Below are positions 24,158 through 31,136 of a DNA stretch of 33,547 nucleotides, one piece after another; position 1 is the first letter of the stretch, and every line of letters begins with the position of its first letter. The stretch is from Kiritimatiellia bacterium (GTDB lineage Bacteria; Verrucomicrobiota; Kiritimatiellia; JAFGHX01), in the NCBI GenBank assembly GCA_016929905.1, contig JAFGHX010000142.1, positions 1 to 33,547 of the forward strand, given 5' to 3'. The notes beneath the pieces were generated by a model. The model worked only from the letters and a program-made list of their open reading frames with translations, did not search any database and was not told the DNA's origin. Made by a program: the position numbers and the translations under genes.

Positions 24158-26941
24158 ATGAAGGGGTCTCGTCTTATGCTGATCCGCGCCGCGGCGGTCG
24201 CGAGCGCGCTCGCGACCAGCCTGGCGCCCGGCGGTTTTGCGGACGCTGAAAAGCCCGTGGCGGCGGTCGGCACGCCCGCGCCGGGCGACACGGCCAAATC
24301 GGCGTCGGAATCGCCCGGCCATCTGGTGACGTTTCTCTACCGCGTGGCGGCGCCGGAAGCCTGGCGCGTCGAGTCGCACCGATGGCTGGACCCGTCGGCT
24401 TACGGCCAGTATGCGGCGGTCGTGCTGACCGGCGGACTGCAGCCCGACCAGTCCGGGCTGGGGCACTGGAACGCGGACGCGGTGCGCGGCCCGCTCTCGG
24501 CCTATGTGCGCGCGGGCGGCGTGATCGCCATCGAAGGCCCGGCGCTCGGGGTGCTCGCCGGCGGCCAGGGCCTCGACCGCGCATTGGCCGAGTTGGCGGG
24601 TTTCGGGTCCGTGCAGACGGCGCCAGCCGATACGGCGCGGGTGGCGGGCCGGGACACGCTGCTGGCCTGGGGCGTACCCGGCGCCTTGGCGGCCGGGCAT
24701 CTCGCCGGCGCCCGAATGCTGGCCGCGTGGGTCGACCGTGCCTCAGGCCGGGACCTGGGCGCGGCCGTCACCGTCCGCGAGCTGGGCGCGGGCAAGGTCT
24801 TCTTCTTCGGCGTGCCGCTTGCGGGTCTCTACGAGGCGGCCGCGCGCGCTGGCGCTGGCGTGGCGGACGGCGAGGGCGAGTGGCACGCGAGCGAGCAGGA
24901 GCAAGGCGCCGACGCTTGCCGCGAACTGTGGATCAAGGCCATCGGCGCGGCCGGCCCGGCCCGCGACGCCGCCCGCCAGGCGACGACGTGGGGCACACAA
25001 CCCCTGGGCAAGCCGGCCGCCGGCGGCCCGAGACAGCCGCCCCCGCACACCCCGCCCGAGGACTACGAGAAGCTCTCGACGGTCCTTGAGCAGCCGGACC
25101 CGCGCGCGCTGGCCGGGGCGAATCCCGTCACGCTCGTCGAAGAAGGCCAGGTGCGGGCCGCGCTCGTGCTGCGCGCGGAGGCGCCGGCGGCGGAGCGCCG
25201 GCTGGCCGATCTGATCGCCCGGCACATCCACGAGATGTCCGGCGCGAAGCTGCCGGTCCTCGATGCCTCGGCCCTCGGCCGCTTCGAGATCACGGCCCAA
25301 GGGGCGCGGGCCAGCGAACCGCGCTGGCGCGAATCGGCGTTCGTGCTCCTGGGTGGGCATGAGGGACTTGAAACGATCGGTGTCAACACCGCCACGCTCG
25401 GGCCCGAGGGCATGGCGGTACGTACCGTCGGGAATGCCGTCGCCGTGTGCGGCAAGGACGAGCCGGGGCTTCAGCACGCGAGCGTGGATTTGCTCGAACG
25501 GCTGGGCTGCCGCTATCTGTGGCCCGGCTCGCTGGGCCACGTGGTGCCGCGGCGCAAAACCGTGGTCGTCCCGGCCACCAACGTGGCGGAAACGCCGCAG
25601 CTCATCACGCGCAACATCCGAATGTTCGTGGGCTGGGGCGACAAGGAGAATTTCATGCCGGCCATCGGCCTCGACGAAAAAACCGTCACCGACGCACTCA
25701 GGAAGGAGGCGGCCGGCGCGCCGTTCGCCACGGCGAAGGACAAGACCGCCGGCTGGGCGGCGTGGCAGCGGCTGGGCGGCCGCAAGATCTCGCGCGGCCA
25801 CGCCTACGGCACCTACTGGCACCGGTTCGGCAAGGAGCACCCCGAGTGGTTCGCCCTGCAGCCGAACGGCTCGCGGGATCAGTCTGGGGCCAAGGGGGGT
25901 GACCGTCCGCGGTTGTGCCACTCGAACGAGGAGTTGATCCGGCAGATCGTCCGGGATCGGCTCGGGGCGCTCCAGAAACACCCCAACGGCAGCGTGAGCC
26001 TGAGCCTCAACGACGGCGGCGGCACAACATTCTGCCTGTGCGAGGCCTGCCGCCGGCTCGATTCGCCGCACGCCGAACCGATCGCCCTGCCGAATCCCGG
26101 CCAGCGCGTCCGGCTCCCCTACGTCTCGCTCACGGACCGCGTCCTCACGTTCTCGAACCGCATCATGGAGGAGCTGGCCGCGACGCATCCCGAGGCGCTC
26201 GCCGGCGTCTATGCCTACTCGGTCTATAAGCACCCGCCCGTCCATGTCCGGCCCCATCCCAACCTCACGATCTGGTACGTGGGACAGGGGTGGGAAGCGC
26301 TCCACCACTGGAACGAATGGCGCCAGTACGCGGACCGGCTCTTCTACCGCCCCAACTTCCGCGGCGGCGAGTACGGCTACCCGGCCAATTTCGCCCGTCG
26401 CACCCTGGCCGACACCAAGTACCTGTACAACCGCGGCCTGGCCGGCACCGACTACGACGGGACCGGAATGCACTGGTCACAGCGCGGCTTCGTGCTGTAC
26501 CTGCTGGCCCGCGCGCAATGGAATCCCAACCGGCTGGACTACGAGGAACTGCTCGACGATTACTGCTCCGCCGGCTTCGGCCCGGCGGCCGAACCCGTGC
26601 GTCAGTACATCGCCCTTCTCGAGCCGCTCACGGAGCGCAGGCCTCACGCCCAGAAGTGGACGGCGTCCGATTTCGAGGAACTCAAGCGCCTGCTCGATGC
26701 CGCGCGCGAACTGGCCGCCAAGGCGGAAGACCCGAAGGTGCCGCGACGCGTCGCGTTCCTGCGCCGCGGTCTCGACATCGGCGAGCGGCTCTGGCTCTAC
26801 CAGCGAGGCGGCTCGGCCGCGAACGCCGCCGCTTTGAAAGAGGCGATCGCCCGCGCGGTGCTCGAGGAACCCTACGCCGTTTTCGGGGGCCAAATGACCC
26901 GGACGCTGCGTTGGCCGAACCAGCTCGCCAAGCGCAAGTAG
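24158..26941 (+). CDS. Exported DUF4838 protein with N-terminal ThuA/GATase-like domain
   Basis: 927 residues from ATG 24158 (GGGGAGG 8 bases upstream), with a signal peptide at 1-30. ATG 24089 in frame also has AAGGAG upstream, but would put a charged tail before the signal. The layout follows the protein at 6625-9387: a Rossmann domain to about 260 (YVRAGGVIAIEG, GKVFFFGVPLAG), an alpha-glucuronidase-like domain at about 340-520 (ASVDLLERLGCRYLWPG), then DUF4838 with HAYGTYW, HPEWFA, LCHSN, the cluster Cys626/628/631 (CLCEAC) and GTDYD, and a helical tail. These two proteins are clear paralogs across their full length. A role in carbohydrate capture or cleavage outside the cytoplasm is inferred. 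Confidence 0.8.
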   Translation: MKGSRLMLIRAAAVASALATSLAPGGFADAEKPVAAVGTPAPGDTAKSASESPGHLVTFLYRVAAPEAWRVESHRWLDPSAYGQYAAVVLTGGLQPDQSGLGHWNADAVRGPLSAYVRAGGVIAIEGPALGVLAGGQGLDRALAELAGFGSVQTAPADTARVAGRDTLLAWGVPGALAAGHLAGARMLAAWVDRASGRDLGAAVTVRELGAGKVFFFGVPLAGLYEAAARAGAGVADGEGEWHASEQEQGADACRELWIKAIGAAGPARDAARQATTWGTQPLGKPAAGGPRQPPPHTPPEDYEKLSTVLEQPDPRALAGANPVTLVEEGQVRAALVLRAEAPAAERRLADLIARHIHEMSGAKLPVLDASALGRFEITAQGARASEPRWRESAFVLLGGHEGLETIGVNTATLGPEGMAVRTVGNAVAVCGKDEPGLQHASVDLLERLGCRYLWPGSLGHVVPRRKTVVVPATNVAETPQLITRNIRMFVGWGDKENFMPAIGLDEKTVTDALRKEAAGAPFATAKDKTAGWAAWQRLGGRKISRGHAYGTYWHRFGKEHPEWFALQPNGSRDQSGAKGGDRPRLCHSNEELIRQIVRDRLGALQKHPNGSVSLSLNDGGGTTFCLCEACRRLDSPHAEPIALPNPGQRVRLPYVSLTDRVLTFSNRIMEELAATHPEALAGVYAYSVYKHPPVHVRPHPNLTIWYVGQGWEALHHWNEWRQYADRLFYRPNFRGGEYGYPANFARRTLADTKYLYNRGLAGTDYDGTGMHWSQRGFVLYLLARAQWNPNRLDYEELLDDYCSAGFGPAAEPVRQYIALLEPLTERRPHAQKWTASDFEELKRLLDAARELAAKAEDPKVPRRVAFLRRGLDIGERLWLYQRGGSAANAAALKEAIARAVLEEPYAVFGGQMTRTLRWPNQLAKRK

Positions 26942-26942
26942 C

Positions 26943-26993
26943 CCGGCCTGTTCGGCACGTTCGCGCGGAGCGCGCGGCGTGCCGCGGGCCGGG
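26943..26993. terminator. Large GC-rich hairpin between convergent genes
   Basis: CCCGGCC, CGGCACG and GCGCG on the left pair in order with GCGCG, CGTGCCG and GGCCGGG on the right, giving a long stem with small internal loops. It lies between the stop of the DUF4838 gene and the stop of the convergent ADP-ribosylglycohydrolase gene, so a bidirectional terminator role is likely despite the lack of a T tract. Confidence 0.5.
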
Positions 26994-27012
26994 GGTCTCA
27001 CTGGCCGCCTGC

Positions 27013-28149
27013 TCACCGCCCGGCCCCGATGCTCGCCCGGTGACGGTCGAACATCTCGGCGTCCGATGCGAGGATCGCCTCGATTGCGCCGTGGAACGAG
27101 GTCGCCAGCGCCGAAAAGTCGCGCCGGTTGGCGGCCTCCACGCCGGTACACAGGCCCGCGGGCAGCGCATCGATCCCGTACAACCCGCCGAACAACGCCA
27201 TGGCCATGCCGGCAATCGAGTCGCAGTCCCGCCCGTAGCAGACGGCCGCGCGCAGCGTCTTCACCGCGTCGCCGCCGCCGTAACGGAGTGCGGCCAGCGC
27301 GACCGGCAGTTCCTCAATGGCGCACACGCGGGACGGGCGCCCCAAGTCGCTCAGCCCGGTCGGCTTCAAGGGCGCGTCGTCCGCGCAGTGCTCGGTGCGC
27401 TGATCATAGGGGGCGACCGCCGCGCGGGTCTTCGCGATGAACCGCGCGAGCGAATCCGTGTCGGCCGCCGCGCCAATCGCGGCCGAGATCGCCCCGCGCG
27501 TCCCGTCCCTGGCAAGCGAGGCGGCCACCTCCAGCACGCTGTCCAGCGTGGCGCAGACACGCATGGCTTCAGCCGCCGCCGCCGCCATGACCGCGCCCGC
27601 CTCCACGGCAAAGGACTCGTTGTGCGCCGAGCCCAGCAACACCGCCTCCTGATACGCCGCGTGCGGCGCCCCGGCATTGACCGCGCCGACCGGCATCATC
27701 CACATGGCCACCCCGCAATTCACCATGTTCCCGATCCCCGCGGTCCTGGGCTCCGCGTTGGCGGGCACCATCCGCATCCACGGGTACTTCTCGGGGAACC
27801 AAAGCCGCTCCCACAGCGCTGTGGACCTCTGCCGCTCCGGAATCCAGCGCGCGCGGTCCTTGACCGCCGGCAGGATGTACACCTTGTACCCGTAGGCGTC
27901 CAGGTGCCCTTTCGCTTCCCCGTACGCCTCAATGAGCACCTCCGTCATGAGCGTGTCGTCCGTGATACGGCCCGCGCCCTTGCCGCGCGCGGGGTCTCCC
28001 TCATGCGTGGGAGGAATAAAGGTCGCAAAGTCATGCCCGCCGAATCGTTCGAGAATCCGCGCCGCCGACCAGCCCTCGACCGGCGCCCCCATCGCGTCCC
28101 CGATCGCGGTGCCGTACAACGCGCCTTTCAGCTTCTCGATGTACTCCAT
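27013..28149 (-). CDS. ADP-ribosylglycohydrolase (DraG/ARH-like)
   Basis: 378 residues, ATG 28149 behind GGGGGAGGGG. The di-magnesium site of the family is intact: GDAMGAPVEG (17-26), TDDT (63-66), HNESFAVEAGA in the middle, and GRDCDS (306-311) with Asp308 and Asp310. Such enzymes remove ADP-ribose from proteins or small molecules, and some members act on other N-ribosides. The gene follows a nucleoside phosphorylase by 18 bases and is third in an operon led by a methyltransferase. The pairing with a phosphorylase hints at a metabolic role in ribonucleoside or ADP-ribose salvage rather than nitrogenase control. No nitrogenase or DraT gene is nearby. Confidence 0.88.
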   Translation of the reverse strand: MEYIEKLKGALYGTAIGDAMGAPVEGWSAARILERFGGHDFATFIPPTHEGDPARGKGAGRITDDTLMTEVLIEAYGEAKGHLDAYGYKVYILPAVKDRARWIPERQRSTALWERLWFPEKYPWMRMVPANAEPRTAGIGNMVNCGVAMWMMPVGAVNAGAPHAAYQEAVLLGSAHNESFAVEAGAVMAAAAAEAMRVCATLDSVLEVAASLARDGTRGAISAAIGAAADTDSLARFIAKTRAAVAPYDQRTEHCADDAPLKPTGLSDLGRPSRVCAIEELPVALAALRYGGGDAVKTLRAAVCYGRDCDSIAGMAMALFGGLYGIDALPAGLCTGVEAANRRDFSALATSFHGAIEAILASDAEMFDRHRASIGAGR

Positions 28150-28167
28150 CCCCTCCCCCTTCCTGCC

Positions 28168-28941
28168 TCAATTCGGCAGCGCCTGCACGATCGTCCGGCA
28201 AAGCCGCGCGCCGAGCCGCGAGACCGCCACCCGGTCGATATGCCAGTCTTCCCATCTGTCCGCGAGGCAATCGCTGACATGCCCCAGCCAGAGGGCGCGA
28301 ACGCCGCAAACCCGGGCGGCCGCATAGAACGCCGATGTCTCCATGTTGACGACCTGCGCGCCCTGCGCCCGCCACGCGGCGACAAGCGCGGGCGTCTCAC
28401 GGTAGACCGCATCGGTCGTCACCGCCGTGACCTCTCGCAGCGCGACACCCAATTCTTGAGCCGCACCACGCGCCGTGTCAAGCAGCCCGTCTGCGGCTGC
28501 GCAGGGCCCGGCGCCGTACGCACGGCTCGTCCCATCGATCGGCAGCGCCGACACCGCCACCACATGCTCGCCCTGCCTCAGATCCGGAACGAAGCTGCCC
28601 GCTGCGCCGTAGCCAACGAGATGTTTCACCCCCAACGCCGCCAACTCCTCGACGAGGATCGCCGCCTGCGGCCCGCCCCACAGGCATCCGGCGACGACAC
28701 CGACGTCGCACGCCCCGGCTCGCGCTCGATAGACAAACGGCCGTTCGCCACATTCATCCATGCCCCAGATCGCCTTGTAGCCGAGCGGCTCCGCGCCAAA
28801 CACGTCCAGCAAAGCCTGCGAACCGCGCGTGTCCCGGAAACAAAGGACGGCCGCCGCCCAGCGCGGCGCCGGCCGGTCCGGTGCGAACCGGGTCTGGAAT
28901 AGGTGTGCGGGCGTTATGTACCGCATCGTCTGCGGATCCAT
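28168..28941 (-). CDS. Nucleoside phosphorylase (PNP/UDP family)
   Basis: 257 residues, ATG 28941 with GAGGAGGAGAAGG upstream. The family splits nucleosides with phosphate to base plus ribose 1-phosphate. GYGAAG (110-115) and TTDAVYRE (175-182) fit the phosphate/base site, and NMETSAF (199-205) is the ribose-binding Met-Glu motif of uridine and purine phosphorylases. The N-terminus is short of the usual GDP phosphate loop, which reads less clearly here, so substrate and even full activity are uncertain. It is 39 bases from the methyltransferase stop and 18 bases before the ADP-ribosylglycohydrolase, so all three are probably cotranscribed. Confidence 0.8.
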   Translation of the reverse strand: MDPQTMRYITPAHLFQTRFAPDRPAPRWAAAVLCFRDTRGSQALLDVFGAEPLGYKAIWGMDECGERPFVYRARAGACDVGVVAGCLWGGPQAAILVEELAALGVKHLVGYGAAGSFVPDLRQGEHVVAVSALPIDGTSRAYGAGPCAAADGLLDTARGAAQELGVALREVTAVTTDAVYRETPALVAAWRAQGAQVVNMETSAFYAAARVCGVRALWLGHVSDCLADRWEDWHIDRVAVSRLGARLCRTIVQALPN

Positions 28942-28980
28942 GACCTTCTCCTCCTCGCCTCGCGCCAATGGCGCATGAGG

Positions 28981-29733
28981 CTACTTCTGCGCCAACGCAA
29001 CCAGCCGCTTCGCCTTGTGATCGTATGGAATCCCCGCAAGCGATCCATAGATCTGGACTGTCGAAAACCCGCAGTCCTGCAGCAGCGCCTTCAACTCCGC
29101 CGCCGAATAGACCCGAAGGCAGAGCTTGAACTCACGCCGCGTGTTGCCCTTGACGAGAATCCACCGATTCTCGAGCCATGTCCAGTCCCGCGTGACCTTG
29201 TGCTCCTCGATGAACAGCTCGCCGTCGTCACCCGCCTGCCAGGTCCGTTCCTGGAAATTGCGCGCCAGGATCTCCTTGCCCTGAACGTCCATCAACAGCT
29301 TGCCGCCCTTCTTGAGCGAGCGGTACAGATTGCCGATCACCTGCCGGTCCTCGGCGGGATCGTCGAAGTATCCGAACGCCGTGAACATGTTGATCGCGGC
29401 GTCGAACGCATTCCGCCGGCAGAACCGCCGCATGTCGGCCCGGACAAACTCGATCTTGAGCCCCTCCGGCTTTGCCGTCTTGCGCGCCGTGCGCAGGTAC
29501 CGCGCCGTGCGGTCGACGCCGGTGACGCGGAACCCGCGCCTGGCCAACTCCAGCGAATGCCGGCCCGGTCCGCAGCACAGGTCGAGCATCTTCGCGCCCT
29601 CTTTCAGCTCCAGCAGCGCCAACAGCTGGTCCGTCTGCTCGTGGGCCGAGTTCAGGCACTTCTCGCTGAACATCTTCGGCTCAAATGTGGACCAGAACCG
29701 ATCATCTTCATGCCAACTCGTTCGCTTGCTCAT
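28981..29733 (-). CDS. Class I SAM-dependent methyltransferase
   Basis: 250 residues, ATG 29733 with GGAGG 7 bases upstream. The SAM-binding core is plain: LDLCCGPGRH (motif I, 50-59), the acidic Asp74 ending VTGVD, RADMRRF and INMFTAFGYF (motif IV region), and SLKKGGKLLMDV. It resembles small-molecule methyltransferases of the Methyltransf_25 type; the substrate is not recognisable. It leads the operon with nucleoside phosphorylase and ADP-ribosylglycohydrolase. Its ribosome site follows directly on an intrinsic terminator, so its expression looks attenuated (see leader entry). Confidence 0.85.
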   Translation of the reverse strand: MSKRTSWHEDDRFWSTFEPKMFSEKCLNSAHEQTDQLLALLELKEGAKMLDLCCGPGRHSLELARRGFRVTGVDRTARYLRTARKTAKPEGLKIEFVRADMRRFCRRNAFDAAINMFTAFGYFDDPAEDRQVIGNLYRSLKKGGKLLMDVQGKEILARNFQERTWQAGDDGELFIEEHKVTRDWTWLENRWILVKGNTRREFKLCLRVYSAAELKALLQDCGFSTVQIYGSLAGIPYDHKAKRLVALAQK

Positions 29734-29747
29734 CTTGCACCTCCAAC

Positions 29748-29776
29748 AAAAAAAGCCCGCTCTCTCGAGCGGGCTT
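29748..29776 (-). terminator. Intrinsic terminator in the 5' leader of the methyltransferase operon
   Basis: On the minus strand AAGCCCGCTC (29776-29767) pairs perfectly over 10 bases with GAGCGGGCTT (29762-29753) around a four-base loop, followed at once by a T run (seven A on the plus strand, 29748-29754). It stops only about 15 bases before the start codon. Confidence 0.85.
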
Positions 29777-29915
29777 CCCAATCCAGACTGTGGATCACGA
29801 TCAGGCGAACCCGCTCCGTCCCGGCATGGGGACGAGGATCCTCCGCGCATCGCGAATAAAGCATACCCGGACGCCGGCGACGGACCTCAAGACTAGCGGA
29901 TTCCTGTTCATATCA
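29748..29915 (-). promoter_or_regulatory. Transcription-attenuation leader (riboswitch or leader-peptide candidate)
   Basis: From the promoter at 29950-29922 transcription should start near 29915, leaving about 180 bases before the methyltransferase. The leader holds a hairpin CGTCCC/GGGACG (29834-29817), a smaller ATCCA/TGGAT hairpin, then the terminator at 29776-29748. The segment GAGCGGG (29816-29810) can pair with CCCGCTC of the terminator stem (29756-29762), so terminator and antiterminator exclude each other. A 36-codon frame (29911-29801) runs through the first part and ends just after that segment. I could not match the leader to a riboswitch class by eye. Confidence 0.6.
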
Positions 29916-29921
29916 GGGCGA

Positions 29922-29950
29922 AGTATAGAGCCGTCGTGCGCCTCGGTCAA
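29922..29950 (-). promoter_or_regulatory. Near-consensus promoter of the methyltransferase operon
   Basis: On the minus strand TTGACC (29950-29945), a 17-base spacer and TATACT (29927-29922) match the sigma-70 consensus closely. It drives the attenuated leader. Confidence 0.75.
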
Positions 29951-30104
29951 AGGATTTCGGGCACGAATCGCGCTGCACAGTCCGGCCGACCGCCGCGAAT
30001 TCCCCACGTTTCCGGGAACGAAACGCCCGCCGACCGGTATGTATGCAAGGGACAGGCCTGGACGCGTGCTTGTATCGGCAAGACAACTGTGCTTGATTGG
30101 GCAT
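29951..30104. other. Upstream region of the ECF sigma gene
   Basis: No gene is seen. GGAAC (30015-30019) followed after 17 bases by GTATG resembles an ECF-type promoter start, which would fit autoregulation of the sigma gene, but the -10 part is too vague to be firm. Confidence 0.3.
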
Positions 30105-30701
30105 ATGGACGCCAGCGACGAAGAACTGATGCTTGGCTATCAGGCGGGTGACGCCGCCGCCTTCGACGCGCTGTTCGAGAGGTACCGGCGGCCGCTTTAC
30201 GGGTACATTCTGCGGCTGATCCAGGTGCGGGCGTGCGCCGAGGACCTGTTTCAGGATACCTGGCTCTTCCTGCACCGGTACCGCCGCCAATACACGAAGA
30301 AGTCGAAGTTTTCGTCCTGGCTGTTCCGGATCGCGACACACCGCTGCTACAACCTGCTGGCACGGGCAGAGCGGCAGCACGTACACCAGAGCCTCCAGGC
30401 CCCCGTCAACGGCACGGACGGCGCGCTCCTCGAAATCCATATCGGCGGCATGGAACCGGACGCGGGATTGAGAGCCGAAATGAACGATCAGCAGCGTTTG
30501 ATAGAAGAAGCGCTGGCCGAGTTGCCGGTCGACTATCGAGCGGCTTTTGTATTGCACTACGTGAATGGACTGACCTACGCGGAAATGGCGGAAATCAGCG
30601 AGGTCACGGAAACGACGTGTCGCACACGCGCCTACCGCGCGTGCAAGGAATTGCGCAAGATGCTCGCCGGCAAGATCGATCTGGGGAGAGTGACGAAATG
30701 A
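30105..30701 (+). CDS. ECF-type RNA polymerase sigma factor
   Basis: 198 residues from ATG 30105; the ribosome site is weak. Region 2 spans about 12-80 (FDALFERYRRPLYGYILRL, DLFQDTWLFLHR, FSSWLFRIATHRCYNLL), which binds the core enzyme and the -10 element. Region 4 spans about 132-188 (ALAELPVDYRAAFVLHYV, LTYAEMAEISEVTETTCRTR), which reads the -35 element. Regions 1 and 3 are absent, as in all ECF factors. The stop overlaps the next start (ATGA), so the small HTH protein is translationally coupled. No typical anti-sigma factor with a membrane segment follows, which is unusual; the HTH protein may take that place (speculative). Confidence 0.9.
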   Translation: MDASDEELMLGYQAGDAAAFDALFERYRRPLYGYILRLIQVRACAEDLFQDTWLFLHRYRRQYTKKSKFSSWLFRIATHRCYNLLARAERQHVHQSLQAPVNGTDGALLEIHIGGMEPDAGLRAEMNDQQRLIEEALAELPVDYRAAFVLHYVNGLTYAEMAEISEVTETTCRTRAYRACKELRKMLAGKIDLGRVTK

Positions 30702-31069
30702 AAAAGAAAACGAACACGGAGTTCGGACGAGCAATCGCAAACGTCATAGCCACTGTCGATCCCGACCCGCGAGTTGCAGAAGATGTGCGGAACCGGATCC
30801 ACGCCGACCTGCGCGCCACTGGCGCACCTGAAATCATGGACATGTACGATCTCGCCCACTACCTGAAAGTGGGAGTCGAAGACGTGGAGCAGATGCTCGA
30901 CCAACTTCCGCACTTCGAGTTCGCGGGCAAGATCCGGTTCCGTAAGGTCCGTATCGAACAGTGGCTGTCGGAACGCGAGCGGGTTCGGAAACGCGATCAA
31001 GACATGAGCGATCTCCAGAGTTGGAAACGTTTCTCGACGTCGCCGGTAAGATTGGAAGTGATCGCCTGA
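30698..31069 (+). CDS. Small HTH (excisionase/MerR-like) domain protein
   Basis: 123 residues, overlapping the sigma gene by four bases (ATGA). Residues about 47-92 form a winged-helix unit of the HTH_17 type: MYDLAHYLKVGVEDVEQML, then HFEFAGKIRFRKVRIEQWL. The first 45 residues are short and acidic to neutral, and the last 30 are rich in charged residues. There is no membrane segment and no zinc anti-sigma motif. Coupling to an ECF sigma gene suggests a regulatory partner or a shared target set. Function is otherwise unknown. Confidence 0.75.
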   Translation: MKKKTNTEFGRAIANVIATVDPDPRVAEDVRNRIHADLRATGAPEIMDMYDLAHYLKVGVEDVEQMLDQLPHFEFAGKIRFRKVRIEQWLSERERVRKRDQDMSDLQSWKRFSTSPVRLEVIA

Positions 31070-31136
31070 AGCGGACACCGCGGAATTCAGCGAATTCCGG
31101 CGCTCAAACGGCCCTGTCACGTGCGGGAGGTGAACG

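Noticed and set aside
26290..28902. Open frame of 870 codons on the plus strand
   Set aside because: It is a shadow of the DUF4838 C-terminus and antisense to the ADP-ribosylglycohydrolase and phosphorylase genes.
29778..29880. tRNA-like look of the methyltransferase leader (GGTTCGCC resembling a T loop)
   Set aside because: No acceptor stem, T stem or anticodon arm can be formed around it.
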